Positions 23,932 to 33,035 of a DNA stretch of 62,392 bases are shown in pieces. Below the pieces are notes generated by a model. The model was not told where the DNA came from. It did not search any database and worked only from the letters and a program-made list of their open reading frames with translations. Positions within the stretch are counted from its first letter, which is position 1; every line of letters starts with the position of its first letter. Source of the DNA: Deltaproteobacteria bacterium (lineage in GTDB: Bacteria > SAR324 > NAC60-12). The position numbers and the translations under genes are program-made. The stretch spans positions 1 through 62,392 of the forward strand of contig NYXK01000188.1 in the NCBI GenBank assembly GCA_002685535.1. The letters run 5' to 3'.

Positions 23932-24800
23932 ATGAAAAACCTCACGCTCCGACGTCTTGACACTGCACAACTCGCTGACCTTGTCCGGAAGAACCCCGGC
24001 ATCACCATCCCCTTGGTTGGCGCATCCACGGCAGTATTGATCTGGTGTATCAAGGATTACCAAGATTTTCTGGCTCTCGGTCCCGGAGGTGTGCCATATA
24101 ACATCTTCGGATGGGCAGCGATAACAATCCTCGTCCGGCCATTCGCTCTCAATGAGAACGATGCAACTTGGACCGGCGACTACCCGTCCGAAGGCGCCCA
24201 CCAAGAAATTCTGGGCCTACCGCCCAGAAAAGGCGGGAGAGCAAAGCTATATGGTATCGCACCCCATCGGCAGATGACCCAGAAAGCTCCGGAATCAATG
24301 AAAGCTGTAGGCCGAACCCTTTCCAACACCGAAACTGAATAGTCACATGACCTTGCTGACACAACCTTCGATACTTTTAGCCATTGAAAGAGCTGTTCGA
24401 CGATATAGTCAAGAAGCACCCCAAAGTCCTCGAAACCAAACGCTCGTTGTATGAGAAGCACCACGATGCCATCTTCGTGCAATCCTCTCTTCTCCTAGAC
24501 CCTCGCTCCCAAATCCCGCAAACTGCTCGTATCTCACGTGGAGAGATCGGTCACATCCATCACGACGCATCTGTACATCTGTACTTTTCACCTGCCGATG
24601 CAAAGATATTGATCGAAAAGAACTGGGCGGAAAGACATAGACTGGCGCGGACGAAGCCGTTTCTGGGAAGGGTGAACATGTTTGGGGTTGCTGGGACATA
24701 CCTTATGATTTACGGGCCGAGGGATGAAGGGGAGTTGGAGACTATGAGGACGATTCTGAAAAATAGTGTGAAGTTTATGACGGGAATTGAGGACCTGTGA
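23932..24800 (+). CDS. luciferase-domain (DUF5519) protein, function unknown
   Basis: Exons 23932-24306 and 24381-24800, with a 74-nt GTAGGC...TTTAG intron, encode 264 residues. A hydrophobic segment near residues 25-40 (IPLVGASTAVLIWCI) suggests a membrane anchor. The family blocks follow: GGVPYNIFGW, LPPRKGGRAKLYGIAPHRQ, then after the splice the core ISRGEIGHIHHDASVHLYFSP, KNWAERH and AGTYLMIYGPRDE. This matches the fungal luciferase-domain family, a name carried over from a domain annotation; light emission is not established for these proteins. A His-rich patch (HIHHD) is the most conserved part. The start at 23932 precedes the MKNLTLRRL leader; an in-frame upstream Met at 23722 would add an unlikely 70 residues. 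Confidence 0.82.
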
Positions 24801-25937
24801 AGGTCTCACTCACTGGGTGAGTAGAGTAATGTTTGTTGCATGAGAACAAATCATCATTACAAATCGTAATTGACGTCGAACTTCAGTGAAGTAAGGCCGC
24901 AAAGAGATACCCAGCGCAGTAGGGATACTGATTAGACGCAAGATATTTACGTACAGTGGGTTCTGTACTACTCAACTCCACTCGAATTTTCTTCTTGGCA
25001 CTTCTGGAGATAGGCTCAGACTTCGACTTGTTGCCCTGCCTTGACTGTATTCGCTAGGCAGCCAGACGTCTCCGAATGTGCTGCCTTCCCGCGCTCTGAC
25101 ATCGCCCACAATTTTCCAAAATTTGTCTTTTCATTAATGTGCCGTGTAACTCTGGGGCTTTCTCTGTGATCACTTCAGCTCCAAATTTCTTGTTGCGAAT
25201 ACATGTTTTGGGGCTGTTGTTGTCATACCCCGACGTCGTGCTTTATATCACCAGCGACCCAGCTTTTGAACTGCCCAGCGTCCACGACGTTCAACCAGAC
25301 TGCGTTCCACTAGCTTCCTGGTGGGAGTTATCATCCTACGCAGTTTGTGTCGAGCAGGGTCTAGGTCAAGCTGAAAGGTGTGGTAAGTTAGAGATGACTT
25401 TTTCACGATGTGAAGGATAGTAGGATCTTTCTTTGTTTGCAGTTGGGGGCCTTAGCATGCTCTGGCTTTCAAACAAGCCAGATCTGGAACCCTTTGCGAC
25501 CTTTTGAGACATCAGTGTTTTCAGAACATTTTAGAAAATGAGATTTTACTTAAAAAAGCGCTTTTCTCTACTCATGTTATCCGGACACTTTCGGTGAGAT
25601 ATAGTCTTTAGTGAAGTACAACAGGCTAACTCTACCACTCGACATATGGATATCGTCGCTTGGACTGGATACAAATTTCAGTACTGACTATATCATTGCT
25701 GCTGACGAGGAAGGGTCTCAGTTACTGGAGATAAAAGGGCGGTTGAACATCCCATAACCTTCTGTTCTATTCCTTCACCAAAAATATGTTCACTTCCCAC
25801 TGTTAGATACTGTGAGTATGTCACGTGTGTGATGGGTCAGCGCTCGGCACCAAACCAGTTACATCACCCTTCTCAAGTCTCAGGTTTCCACTCCAATAGT
25901 ATCAGCAGGCATCACGGAATCTATCCCAAACATCGCG
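24801..25937. other. intergenic, no gene recognised
   Basis: About 1.1 kb; includes a 93-codon open frame at 25139-25420 without family resemblance. Nothing else supported. Confidence 0.45.
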
Positions 25938-27008
25938 ATGTCTCCATCTCCGTCAACACAAGTCGTAGGAAGGCCAGCAACCAATTTCGAACGACAATTA
26001 TCGAGATTGCCCAGATTGCATGTCGCGCCGAGAGTCTTTACCTGCTTCGCTAGGCTGCCCTTCGTGCTCCGGGTGGAGATATGTAAGTCCAAATCTGTGT
26101 CTCTGGCCCGACCGCGCTGCTGTTGTTCGACGCCAAGTCTCGTGGGAGAATGCTGATCTGTGTCTTGTGAGCTAGGGAAGCAAGTCTGCTTTGAGTCTCG
26201 CATCATCAAGATGAATTGCTTCGTCAGGAACAAACCTTACGGATTCGCTGATCATCGTGTCGAAGGACAATCGGCAGCTCCATCTGTCCTTCACGTTTGT
26301 CGTGAATCTCGTATCCAAGCTCAGAAACATTACGAAGTCTTCGACGATTCCAACCGATGGACCCCACGACAAGCGGAGGATGTCGATGGTACCAGCTTAA
26401 CGTCGCGAGAATCCCCTGAGACTTTACGACCACTGTACATAAACTTTGAGACCGATCGCTTTGTCCAACCAAATCTCTTGACCAGCATTCCTAATTATAT
26501 TCCATTTCGATATCCGATCGCGTACAACTTTGGTCCAGATGTCTGTCAAAACATTCGACACCTTCAACTCGAAACCTCCTTTGATGCCCATCAAAACCCT
26601 TTCGGAAAGGTCAGCATCAAAGCTATCCGATTCCTGCTGGTTGAGATGACGAGGCTTTCGGACATTACTCTGGTGGTAAGGCAAACCTTTGTTCCAACGC
26701 CACGGGACTTAATGAAGGGACGTAGCGTGGAGTTCTTCAGCGTTCAGCTGAGTTTTCAGGAGAAGGAGAATTCGGTACTCGAGGACTTACGAAAGGCACT
26801 GAATTCTGCAGGTGTGCCCCCGGATAATCTGGAGAGGACCACACTCCGCTCTCGATTCGTTCCCTCTTATGATGAGGACTTGGTTCCGGTATCCGAGGAT
26901 GGTGCCAAAATTGCAGTCCAGAACGATGTAAAAAGATCTCAGTCTCTCAGATCCTTAGCTTCACATTCGAGGGCCATTGAACCCCAAGGAAGGTGTCGTT
27001 CAGGGTGA
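25938..27008 (+). CDS. 2EXR-domain protein (copy 1)
   Basis: Exons 25938-26082 and 26176-27008 encode 325 residues across a GTAAGT...CTAG intron. The conserved 2EXR order is visible: an FxxLPxxLRxxIW block (FARLPFVLRVEIW, where the Trp codon is split by the intron), then VLHVCRESRIQAQKHY, then LYINFETDRFV. These proteins are abundant and rapidly expanding in filamentous ascomycetes. They resemble F-box proteins in layout but have no established function. The C-terminal third is charged and ends without known motifs. It is the first of at least seven 2EXR-related loci in this window and appears intact. Confidence 0.85.
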
Positions 27009-27450
27009 AAGGCCATTTCGAGCCCGTCGTGTAGCTTTGTTTAGGTGATCTTTGTGCTACTTCGCAACCAACTTCATTTTCGGGAATATCTCATTCTAAA
27101 AAAGCTCAATGTTGACCCCTCATCCTCTGGACTTAGACCGTGGTGCAAATTAGATCGAGGGTCGATTGGATCATAGCAACACAGCATGAATGTACTGATG
27201 TGACTGGGTGCGTTGGCTCGATATCGAGTTCCGCCACAACAAATCTCCTAGGTAATTTAGTGCCAAACCTTAATAAGGACGAGGCCCACCAACCTCTTCG
27301 ATGCAACATATTTCACCACACGAAAACCTCACCAGTCACAACTCGCGTGAGAAGAAATCCCACATCAAAAGCTTCGTCTCAGCCTCATTTTGATCAACTC
27401 ATCTCAACCGCAGTCCAGGCATATCATTCTTCACCTCAACGACCGCAAAA
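27009..27450. other. intergenic
   Basis: About 440 bases upstream of the broken cystathionine gamma-synthase gene; nothing else recognised. Confidence 0.45.
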
Positions 27451-28472
27451 ATGCGTACAAAAATTACAACTCGGCTTGGTGTTCCTGTACCGCCTGCCCC
27501 TCGACACTCGGTGACAGCTCATATGCCGACATGGAAAGATGTCGAAAGTTTCGCTGATAATTCAGCTGCAGCTGTTGCTACATACCAGAATGAATATCCT
27601 TTGGGCCAGGCTACAAACTCTTTGGCCGCAGGGACGAGGCCGACCTCCGAGATTTACAAATGTTCCGCGAGGCAGAACGAAAAAAGAAACGGAGAGTGCA
27701 GGCAATCTGGACAGACTTTGCCTCCAACCCACTACTTGTCACGCCCGGCCTCGTCAGACTCCGTCAGCTTGCAGACCAGTACGACACTGTTCTCGTTATC
27801 GACGATACCGTCGGGAGCTGGGCAAATATCGATGTCATGAGCATGGCTGACATCCTGATAACTTCACTCACGAAGACCTTTAACGGTTATGCTGATGCTA
27901 TTGCCGGATCTGCAATCCTCAATCCTGTATCGCCCAAATATGCCAAACTCAAACCAATCTACGGCGAATACTACGTGCCAGAGTTGTACATTGATGATGT
28001 TGTGGCTATCGAAAAGAACAGCCGCGACTATCTCTCCCGTACCACGAAGCTGAATCACAACGCGAAAACGCTCGCTGAATACCTCCACTCACGCTCCCAA
28101 GAAGTGGGGAGTTCCATCGTCGCCGTTCACTACCCAACACTCATTTCCTCAGGGGAACATTACAAGCGATTCATGCGTCCAGTTACAGACGACTTTAGTC
28201 CTGGATATGGTTGTCTCCTCAGTGTCGAGTTTAAGGATACCCCTACGGCAGCAGCCTTCTTCGATACCTTAAAATTACACAAAGGTCCACATCTGGGTGC
28301 CCCATTCACTCTTGCACTACCATTTACGCTGGCTGTTTATTCTAAGGAGTTGGGTTGGGTGGCGCAGTACGGTTTGAAGCCTACAAAAATTCGTGTGTCT
28401 GCTGGGTTGGAGGACACGGAGACATTGGTTGAGGACTTTAGACTGGCATTGGAAGTGGCAAATGCTCCGTAG
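27451..28472 (+). pseudogene. cystathionine gamma-synthase-like PLP enzyme with internal deletion
   Basis: From the ATG at 27451 the frame gives an enzyme-like N-terminus (TTRLGVPVPPAP, HMPTWKDVE). It breaks off at about 27600 (NEYPL). Directly afterwards, in another frame, the late part of the PLP domain resumes: FGPGYKLFGRRDEADL, FASNPLLVTPGL, the lysine loop ITSLTKTFNGYADAIAGS, then the C-terminal domain to 28472. In intact fungal relatives of this Cys/Met-metabolism PLP family a few hundred residues lie between these blocks, including the cofactor-ring region. So a segment of roughly 200-250 codons is missing, with a frame change at the junction. The downstream frame alone (Met at 27660, 270 residues) keeps the Schiff-base lysine but not the rest of the site, so activity is unlikely. 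Confidence 0.75.
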
Positions 28473-28708
28473 ATATTAAGGTTGACCGCATGGACTGATC
28501 GATGAACATAACGCTGAGTTGCACCAGTCCGCGTGCACGGGCATACATATCGAGAATAATAGAAATGTCCTACGTCAAAGTGAGCACCGCCAAGCCCGCC
28601 AGCCACGCGTCACATGCTGTCTTAAGTACCTTGTTGAATCACAAACAAAGACGGGCATTGAACTATCACTATCATCAAAAGAAATAAGAAAGTCATGGGC
28701 ACAACAAC

Positions 28709-28866
28709 GGTTGTAAGTACTCAAAAGTTACATCTCTTCAAAGATGAATCAAGTACTAACATAAGAAATAGGTATAGTGTAGTGGTTAGCACGTGAGATT
28801 CTGAAAAATGGAAGTCATGTTCTGCGGAGAATTCTCGAGAGCCCGGTTCGAGCCCGGGTACGACCT
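28709..28866 (+). tRNA. trnQ-CUG: tRNA-Gln(CUG) with anticodon-loop intron and a GT-AG intron in the acceptor stem
   Basis: The mature 72-nt tRNA assembles from 28709-28712, 28772-28804 and 28832-28866. Acceptor GGTTGTA pairs with TACGACC over all seven positions (one G-U). The D stem is GTGT/GCAC, the anticodon stem TGAGA/TCTCG, the anticodon loop starts TTCTGA (anticodon CTG), and the T stem CCCGG/CCGGG closes loop TTCGAGC; T73 is the discriminator. This is close to yeast tRNA-Gln in layout. A 27-nt intron (28805-28831) sits one base 3' of the anticodon, the normal tRNA-intron site. Unusually, the first four acceptor bases are separated from the rest by 59 nt (28713-28771). Box A (TAGTGTAGTGG, 28775-28785) and box B (28845-28855) are intact but both lie after that insertion. 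Confidence 0.85.
28713..28771 (+). other. spliceosomal-type intron inside the tRNA-Gln acceptor stem
   Basis: 59 nt beginning GTAAGT and ending ATAG, with TACTAAC at about 28754-28760, its branch A 13 nt from the end. All three signals match the protein-gene introns of this window. Removing it restores acceptor positions 1-7 exactly; leaving it in allows only three acceptor pairs. The 5' exon would be GGTT; an ATG reading MGTTTV precedes it, so a short Pol II exon upstream is an alternative reading. Confidence 0.7.
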
Positions 28867-28870
28867 GCAA

Positions 28871-28881
28871 TTTTGATTTTT
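28871..28881 (+). terminator. Pol III oligo-T terminator of tRNA-Gln
   Basis: T4 at 28871-28874 and T5 at 28877-28881, a few bases after the discriminator base. Confidence 0.7.
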
Positions 28882-29116
28882 GGCAGTTAGGATTATTTTT
28901 ACTTGGCTTCTAGATTGCGGCCCGATGATGAGTCAAGTTCTTTTGACATTCCTCCAGAAGCCAGCATGAGCGCTTATGAAGGCGGTGGGGCGCAATATCG
29001 GCATCGATTTGAACACACGAAGCAAATCTATTCGCTAACTACATGTCTGGTCTTTCTACCGAAACACGCAAAAGTCGCAGAACTACAAAAACAACAATGG
29101 TATCATAAACTCCTCC

Positions 29117-29989
29117 TCAGTAACCAACAGGCTCAGCTCGGCCTTCCGTCTTATCCTTCTGCATCAGAACTCGCGCTCCATTGTCGTTAATAGTATAGTC
29201 CGCTGTATTGAAAGCGTCCTTAACATGAGGGGATCGAAAATCCTCCGCATATCCCTTCTCACCCACAACTCGCGCTCCATTCTCATTAACTGTATACTCC
29301 GACCCGTTCAAAGAATCCTTCCCCTCAACAGGTTTGTAATCATCCACCTTAGCAGGCGAAGGAATCATCCCAAACAAGCTGAAGATGTTGTTCATCCGCA
29401 GCATCATGCAGGAAAACAGCGTCATGCCCATAACGACGATCTCCTCTCTTGCCGCCTCGCTCGTAGCAGTCTTCTCCCCCAGGAATTCAATATTCCCCAC
29501 TTTCTTCACACCCCATATATTCGCCGCGAACCTCGCGACAGGCTCCTGGTACTGATCAAGACAGACAAAATCCCATGTCTTGAAATTCGCAGCGCTAGTC
29601 CACGTCATGGGTACTGGCTCGTTGGTGTCGGAGAAATTGTGGGAAAGGTGCATGTATGCTGTCTTGATGCGACTGGTAGCTGCTAGCTTGACGGGCTTTC
29701 CGCGGATCTCACAGTCACAGTTGATGGATATTGGGTGGAGGACGCCGGTGCCGAATATGGTTTGCTCCTCAGTAGCGGATTTGAAGATGAGTTTGGGTTT
29801 GATCTTGAGGGTGTGGTAGTCGACGATGTAGAGGGGTCTGGGTGATTGATCGCCTTCGCGTTTCTCCGAGACTAGAGATTCAAATTTGCGCCAGGAGAAG
29901 TTGACTTGGAGGATTGGTGGTTGGGAAAATCGTGTAGATGTGATCGAATTTGGTTGCAATTGCTGCTGTGCTGTCTCGGTGGAATCCAT
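29117..29989 (-). CDS. tubby C-terminal-like (LOR/tubby superfamily) protein
   Basis: A single exon encodes 290 residues. Blocks PLYIVDYHTLKIKPKLIF, GTGVLHPISINCDCEIRG, MTWTSAANFKTWDFVC, FAANIWGVKKVGNIEFLG and REEIVVMGMTLFSCMMLR match a widespread fungal protein predicted to take the tubby C-terminal fold, a beta-barrel around a hydrophobic helix; the hydrophobic helix would be VMGMTLFSCMMLR. Its biochemical role is not established. The last ~70 residues contain a duplicated motif (EYTVNENGARVVGEKGYAEDF and DYTINDNGARVL) separated by about 30 residues. It begins near the tRNA-Gln 3' flank and runs away from the Zn2Cys6 regulator gene. Confidence 0.6.
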   Translation of the reverse strand: MDSTETAQQQLQPNSITSTRFSQPPILQVNFSWRKFESLVSEKREGDQSPRPLYIVDYHTLKIKPKLIFKSATEEQTIFGTGVLHPISINCDCEIRGKPVKLAATSRIKTAYMHLSHNFSDTNEPVPMTWTSAANFKTWDFVCLDQYQEPVARFAANIWGVKKVGNIEFLGEKTATSEAAREEIVVMGMTLFSCMMLRMNNIFSLFGMIPSPAKVDDYKPVEGKDSLNGSEYTVNENGARVVGEKGYAEDFRSPHVKDAFNTADYTINDNGARVLMQKDKTEGRAEPVGY

Positions 29990-30726
29990 GGTGTCTTGGC
30001 TCGAAATCTTAAGATCGTTTATTGTTTTTTGATAGGCTATTGTTGAATGCTTTTTTCGGTGCTGTATTCGGTGTTTTGATTGTGTTGTTGATTCGCTTGG
30101 CGAGAAGTAGTGCTTGTCAGAGCTTGAATTGAGTGCTTATTTTCTGAGGACCTCCGGGGCTTCCTAGAGATGCAAGATATATATCTTTCGGCCGAGAGGG
30201 CTTAGATTCCTCAGCCTTGTGACGGACAGCGGAATGATTCCAAGCAATGTTGCATCATAAGTGTAACCATTGGTTCAAGAAACGACGCTGTTCCCACTCT
30301 TTAGAGATCACCCCTTGCTAAACCCTTTTAGGTTGTATGGACCGCTCGCTTAATTCAGCCGCTAGGCGGTGCAAGCATGACTACATCTCCCCCTCCACCA
30401 CCCAGGCCCACGAATTCCATCTTCACTAACCGCCGTTACTACATTCAGCCCAATGGCCCGCTGCCAGAAAAGAAACAAGCAATTGCTTCGTAAAAGTTAG
30501 CGACTCATTTGTTACGACATTATCGTGCGTTGTGCGAGGATTGGGATCTTACGTGAAATCACGGGTCCTTGGCGGTCGTTTGTCAGAAGGCAACGGCTTG
30601 GCTGTTGATCCCCCCTGTCGGCTTCGCCGTAAGGCTGATCAGGGGAGAAATGTCAGAAGGGTATATACTTCATCAGTCCATTCCATCACTTCCCCACATC
30701 CAATTCGAGTTCATCGTAGCGCCACA
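29990..30726. promoter_or_regulatory. divergent promoter region, tubby-like gene / Zn2Cys6 regulator
   Basis: About 740 bases between two divergent starts. No coding region is supported; specific sites were not identified. Confidence 0.45.
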
Positions 30727-32286
30727 ATGCCCGGAGTTCCGTCAGGTCGAGGATGCGAAGCGTGCCGAAAACAAAAGAAGAAGGTTGGCAACACCGCACC
30801 GAACCGATCCGATCAAGCCATTGAGATATGCTAACCACAGCGAAGTGTGACCAAGCGAAACCGGCATGCTCTAGGTGTACCCGGCTCGAAATACCCTGTA
30901 TTGGGTGCGGACAACGGCGATTCAAGTTTGTGGATGAAACTCAATCAGTAGTTGTATGCAAGCCGAAATCAGCCCGAAGGTCACCTCAGCCTGATGTGCC
31001 TCGGTATGAAAGGATATCTTGGTCTCCCAGCAATGAGTCTACAATGATCATGGGGGCTTTCTGTTCTGCACTTCGGATAACAGATGTACGATACGATCTC
31101 GGTGTCTATGGGACTTTTATCAAGGACATTCCTAGACGCATTGGTACAAATGCCGCTCTTGATGCGTCAGTGAAAGCGATCACAAGCACGTATTCAGCAG
31201 TACACAAGAGGAGTAAAACAGTCGAATCACTCGAGCATTATGTAGATGCGTTGGAGGTGCTGAGGAATACGCTGAATGACCCCATGGAAGCGGGATCTGC
31301 AAACACTCTATGCGCCATGTATCTCATGATGGTGTGCCAAGTTAGTTCCCGCGATTCTTGAGAAATCTGCAGGTACAGCACTAATGAATTCATTGCAGGG
31401 ATGGGTTGGAGACAAAGATGATCGCACGAGCCATGGAGAGGCATTCGCCTACCTTCTCAGCAGAGTACAACCCCAAGACTTTCAGGCCACATTCGAGGAC
31501 GAACTTCTGATGACATTATGTGTCCCTGTTGTAAGTCAAGCTTTTCTAAGAGCTCTCCTCATTATTTCCTGAGTCTGACACGTTGGATCTTAGATCGTCG
31601 AAAGCATTGCAAAGCCACAGCTTCAGTTACATCCGTGGCTTGAAAGGCTAACACAGGCACGAGATGATGCGTGTCCAATGGAAAGCCTGAAGCTGCGAAA
31701 TATGGCCAAAATCTCGGAGTTTATCTCCAATCCGCAAGGAAATCTGGTAGAAATGCAGTTCATATACGGATCGATGGCTCCAGAACTGGCTAAAATCCGA
31801 GCGTTCCTCGCTAAGATCGTGGAAGCCGGCGACATCGATAGGACAGTTCACTCTCGTTATCAGACAGTCTACGGCATCCAGCTATCTTTTGCTATGATTC
31901 TAAATGTCTTGCTCCGATCTTTCAGTATCGACAATTTCATGGGAATGCTCGAGGAGTGTACACTTCTGGTGAACGAAACGATTGCCTTGGCGGAGGATGC
32001 CAGTCAATACAGACCTCTTGGCTCGAGTGGAGCGCCCACGACTCTTGTGTGTGCATGGGCTGCTACCAGCGATATAGCACAGAGGAAGAGGGCAGAACAG
32101 CTTATGGATGAATATCAAGCGGATTTTGAGATCGCGAATTGGAAGGAGATTGCTCGATGGATCGAGAAAAAGTTGAATGACGGGTGCCTCAGTCAGTGTC
32201 TTCCTGAACTCTCCATGTTTACTACAGAGCTGGAGCTACAGGCTGAGGACCCTATCACTACACCCCAAGAATGTAATGTCATGTAG
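30727..32286 (+). CDS. Zn2Cys6 transcription factor
   Basis: Four exons (30727-30783, 30846-31340, 31399-31530, 31594-32286) in consistent phase encode 458 residues. The N-terminus holds a Zn(II)2Cys6 binuclear cluster with Cys at 10, 13, 20, 27, 30 and 37 (CEAC, RKQKKK between the second and third, SRC). The first intron cuts between the basic RKQKKK run and the third Cys, a frequent position in fungal zinc-cluster genes. The rest is helical with the pattern of the fungal-specific regulatory domain (EHYVDALEVLRNTL, LCAMYLMMVCQGW, LLRSFSID). No coiled-coil dimer linker is obvious. It would act in the nucleus; targets are unknown, though the adjacent secreted beta-lactamase-like gene is a candidate. 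Confidence 0.9.
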
Positions 32287-32549
32287 GGGGTATCATTGTC
32301 ATGGCGTCTGAGCGAGTAGATTTTCCCCTCTCTGTTTTCGATAGCATCAAGTAATACATAGATGCAAGAAGCAAGCATGGCGGTCCAAAGAACCCAAATC
32401 TTCTTCCCCAGCGTGTTCGTACACCATGACAGTCTCTTAGCGCGTAAATTAAAGACTGTCTGCCAATCCGCACGTTGTCATTATCTCGCAGTTTCTCCAT
32501 CAGACTTCTTCATCCGATCACAATATCATATCGTTATGCTATTGTTACA

Positions 32550-32891
32550 TCAACAAAGCCAAGCATCGAGCGCTACATGGCACCATTCTGGTTTGGCTCC
32601 AGCAGCGGGGCCGATCACTACTTCTTTAGGTCTGGTGCTTACATATCCAGATCCTCCCGCGATCCCAAGCATCTTCTGGTGTTGCCTGGCCGCAAACCTA
32701 ACTTTTATCCAGCGGCGCGTACATCGCGGTTTGTCATTCGAGGCGTTCTTCTGTTCTCCTGGGTCCACGAGGCTGAATAGCCAAGGCTCGTAGACTTCGA
32801 TGATACCAACGAGCACCAATTCTATGGTCAAAATTAGATATGGCCTTGCATTAGAGACGATCTTCATCCCGTTCCTGAAATTGGACGTCAT
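32550..32891 (-). CDS. possible fragment of an unknown membrane protein
   Basis: A 113-codon frame contains a hydrophobic helix (PYLILTIELVLVGIIEVY) followed by EPWLFSLVD and HQKMLGIAGGSGY. A GTAAGC donor follows the GSGY codons, so the gene may continue by splicing, but I could not find a persuasive next exon before the regulator gene's 3' end. It lies between 32287 and 33035, which otherwise holds nothing I recognise. Confidence 0.3.
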   Translation of the reverse strand: MTSNFRNGMKIVSNARPYLILTIELVLVGIIEVYEPWLFSLVDPGEQKNASNDKPRCTRRWIKVRFAARQHQKMLGIAGGSGYVSTRPKEVVIGPAAGAKPEWCHVALDAWLC

Positions 32892-33035
32892 AGAGCAAAT
32901 TCATGATGAAAAAGTATCGTATGCGCCGCTGTATTCAGGAAATAGATATCGCAAGAGAACCTCATTTTTAATGCAACTCAAGTTCTGTCTTCACAATCAA
33001 ACACCCCTTTAATTCGAATTCTCATTACAAAGAAC

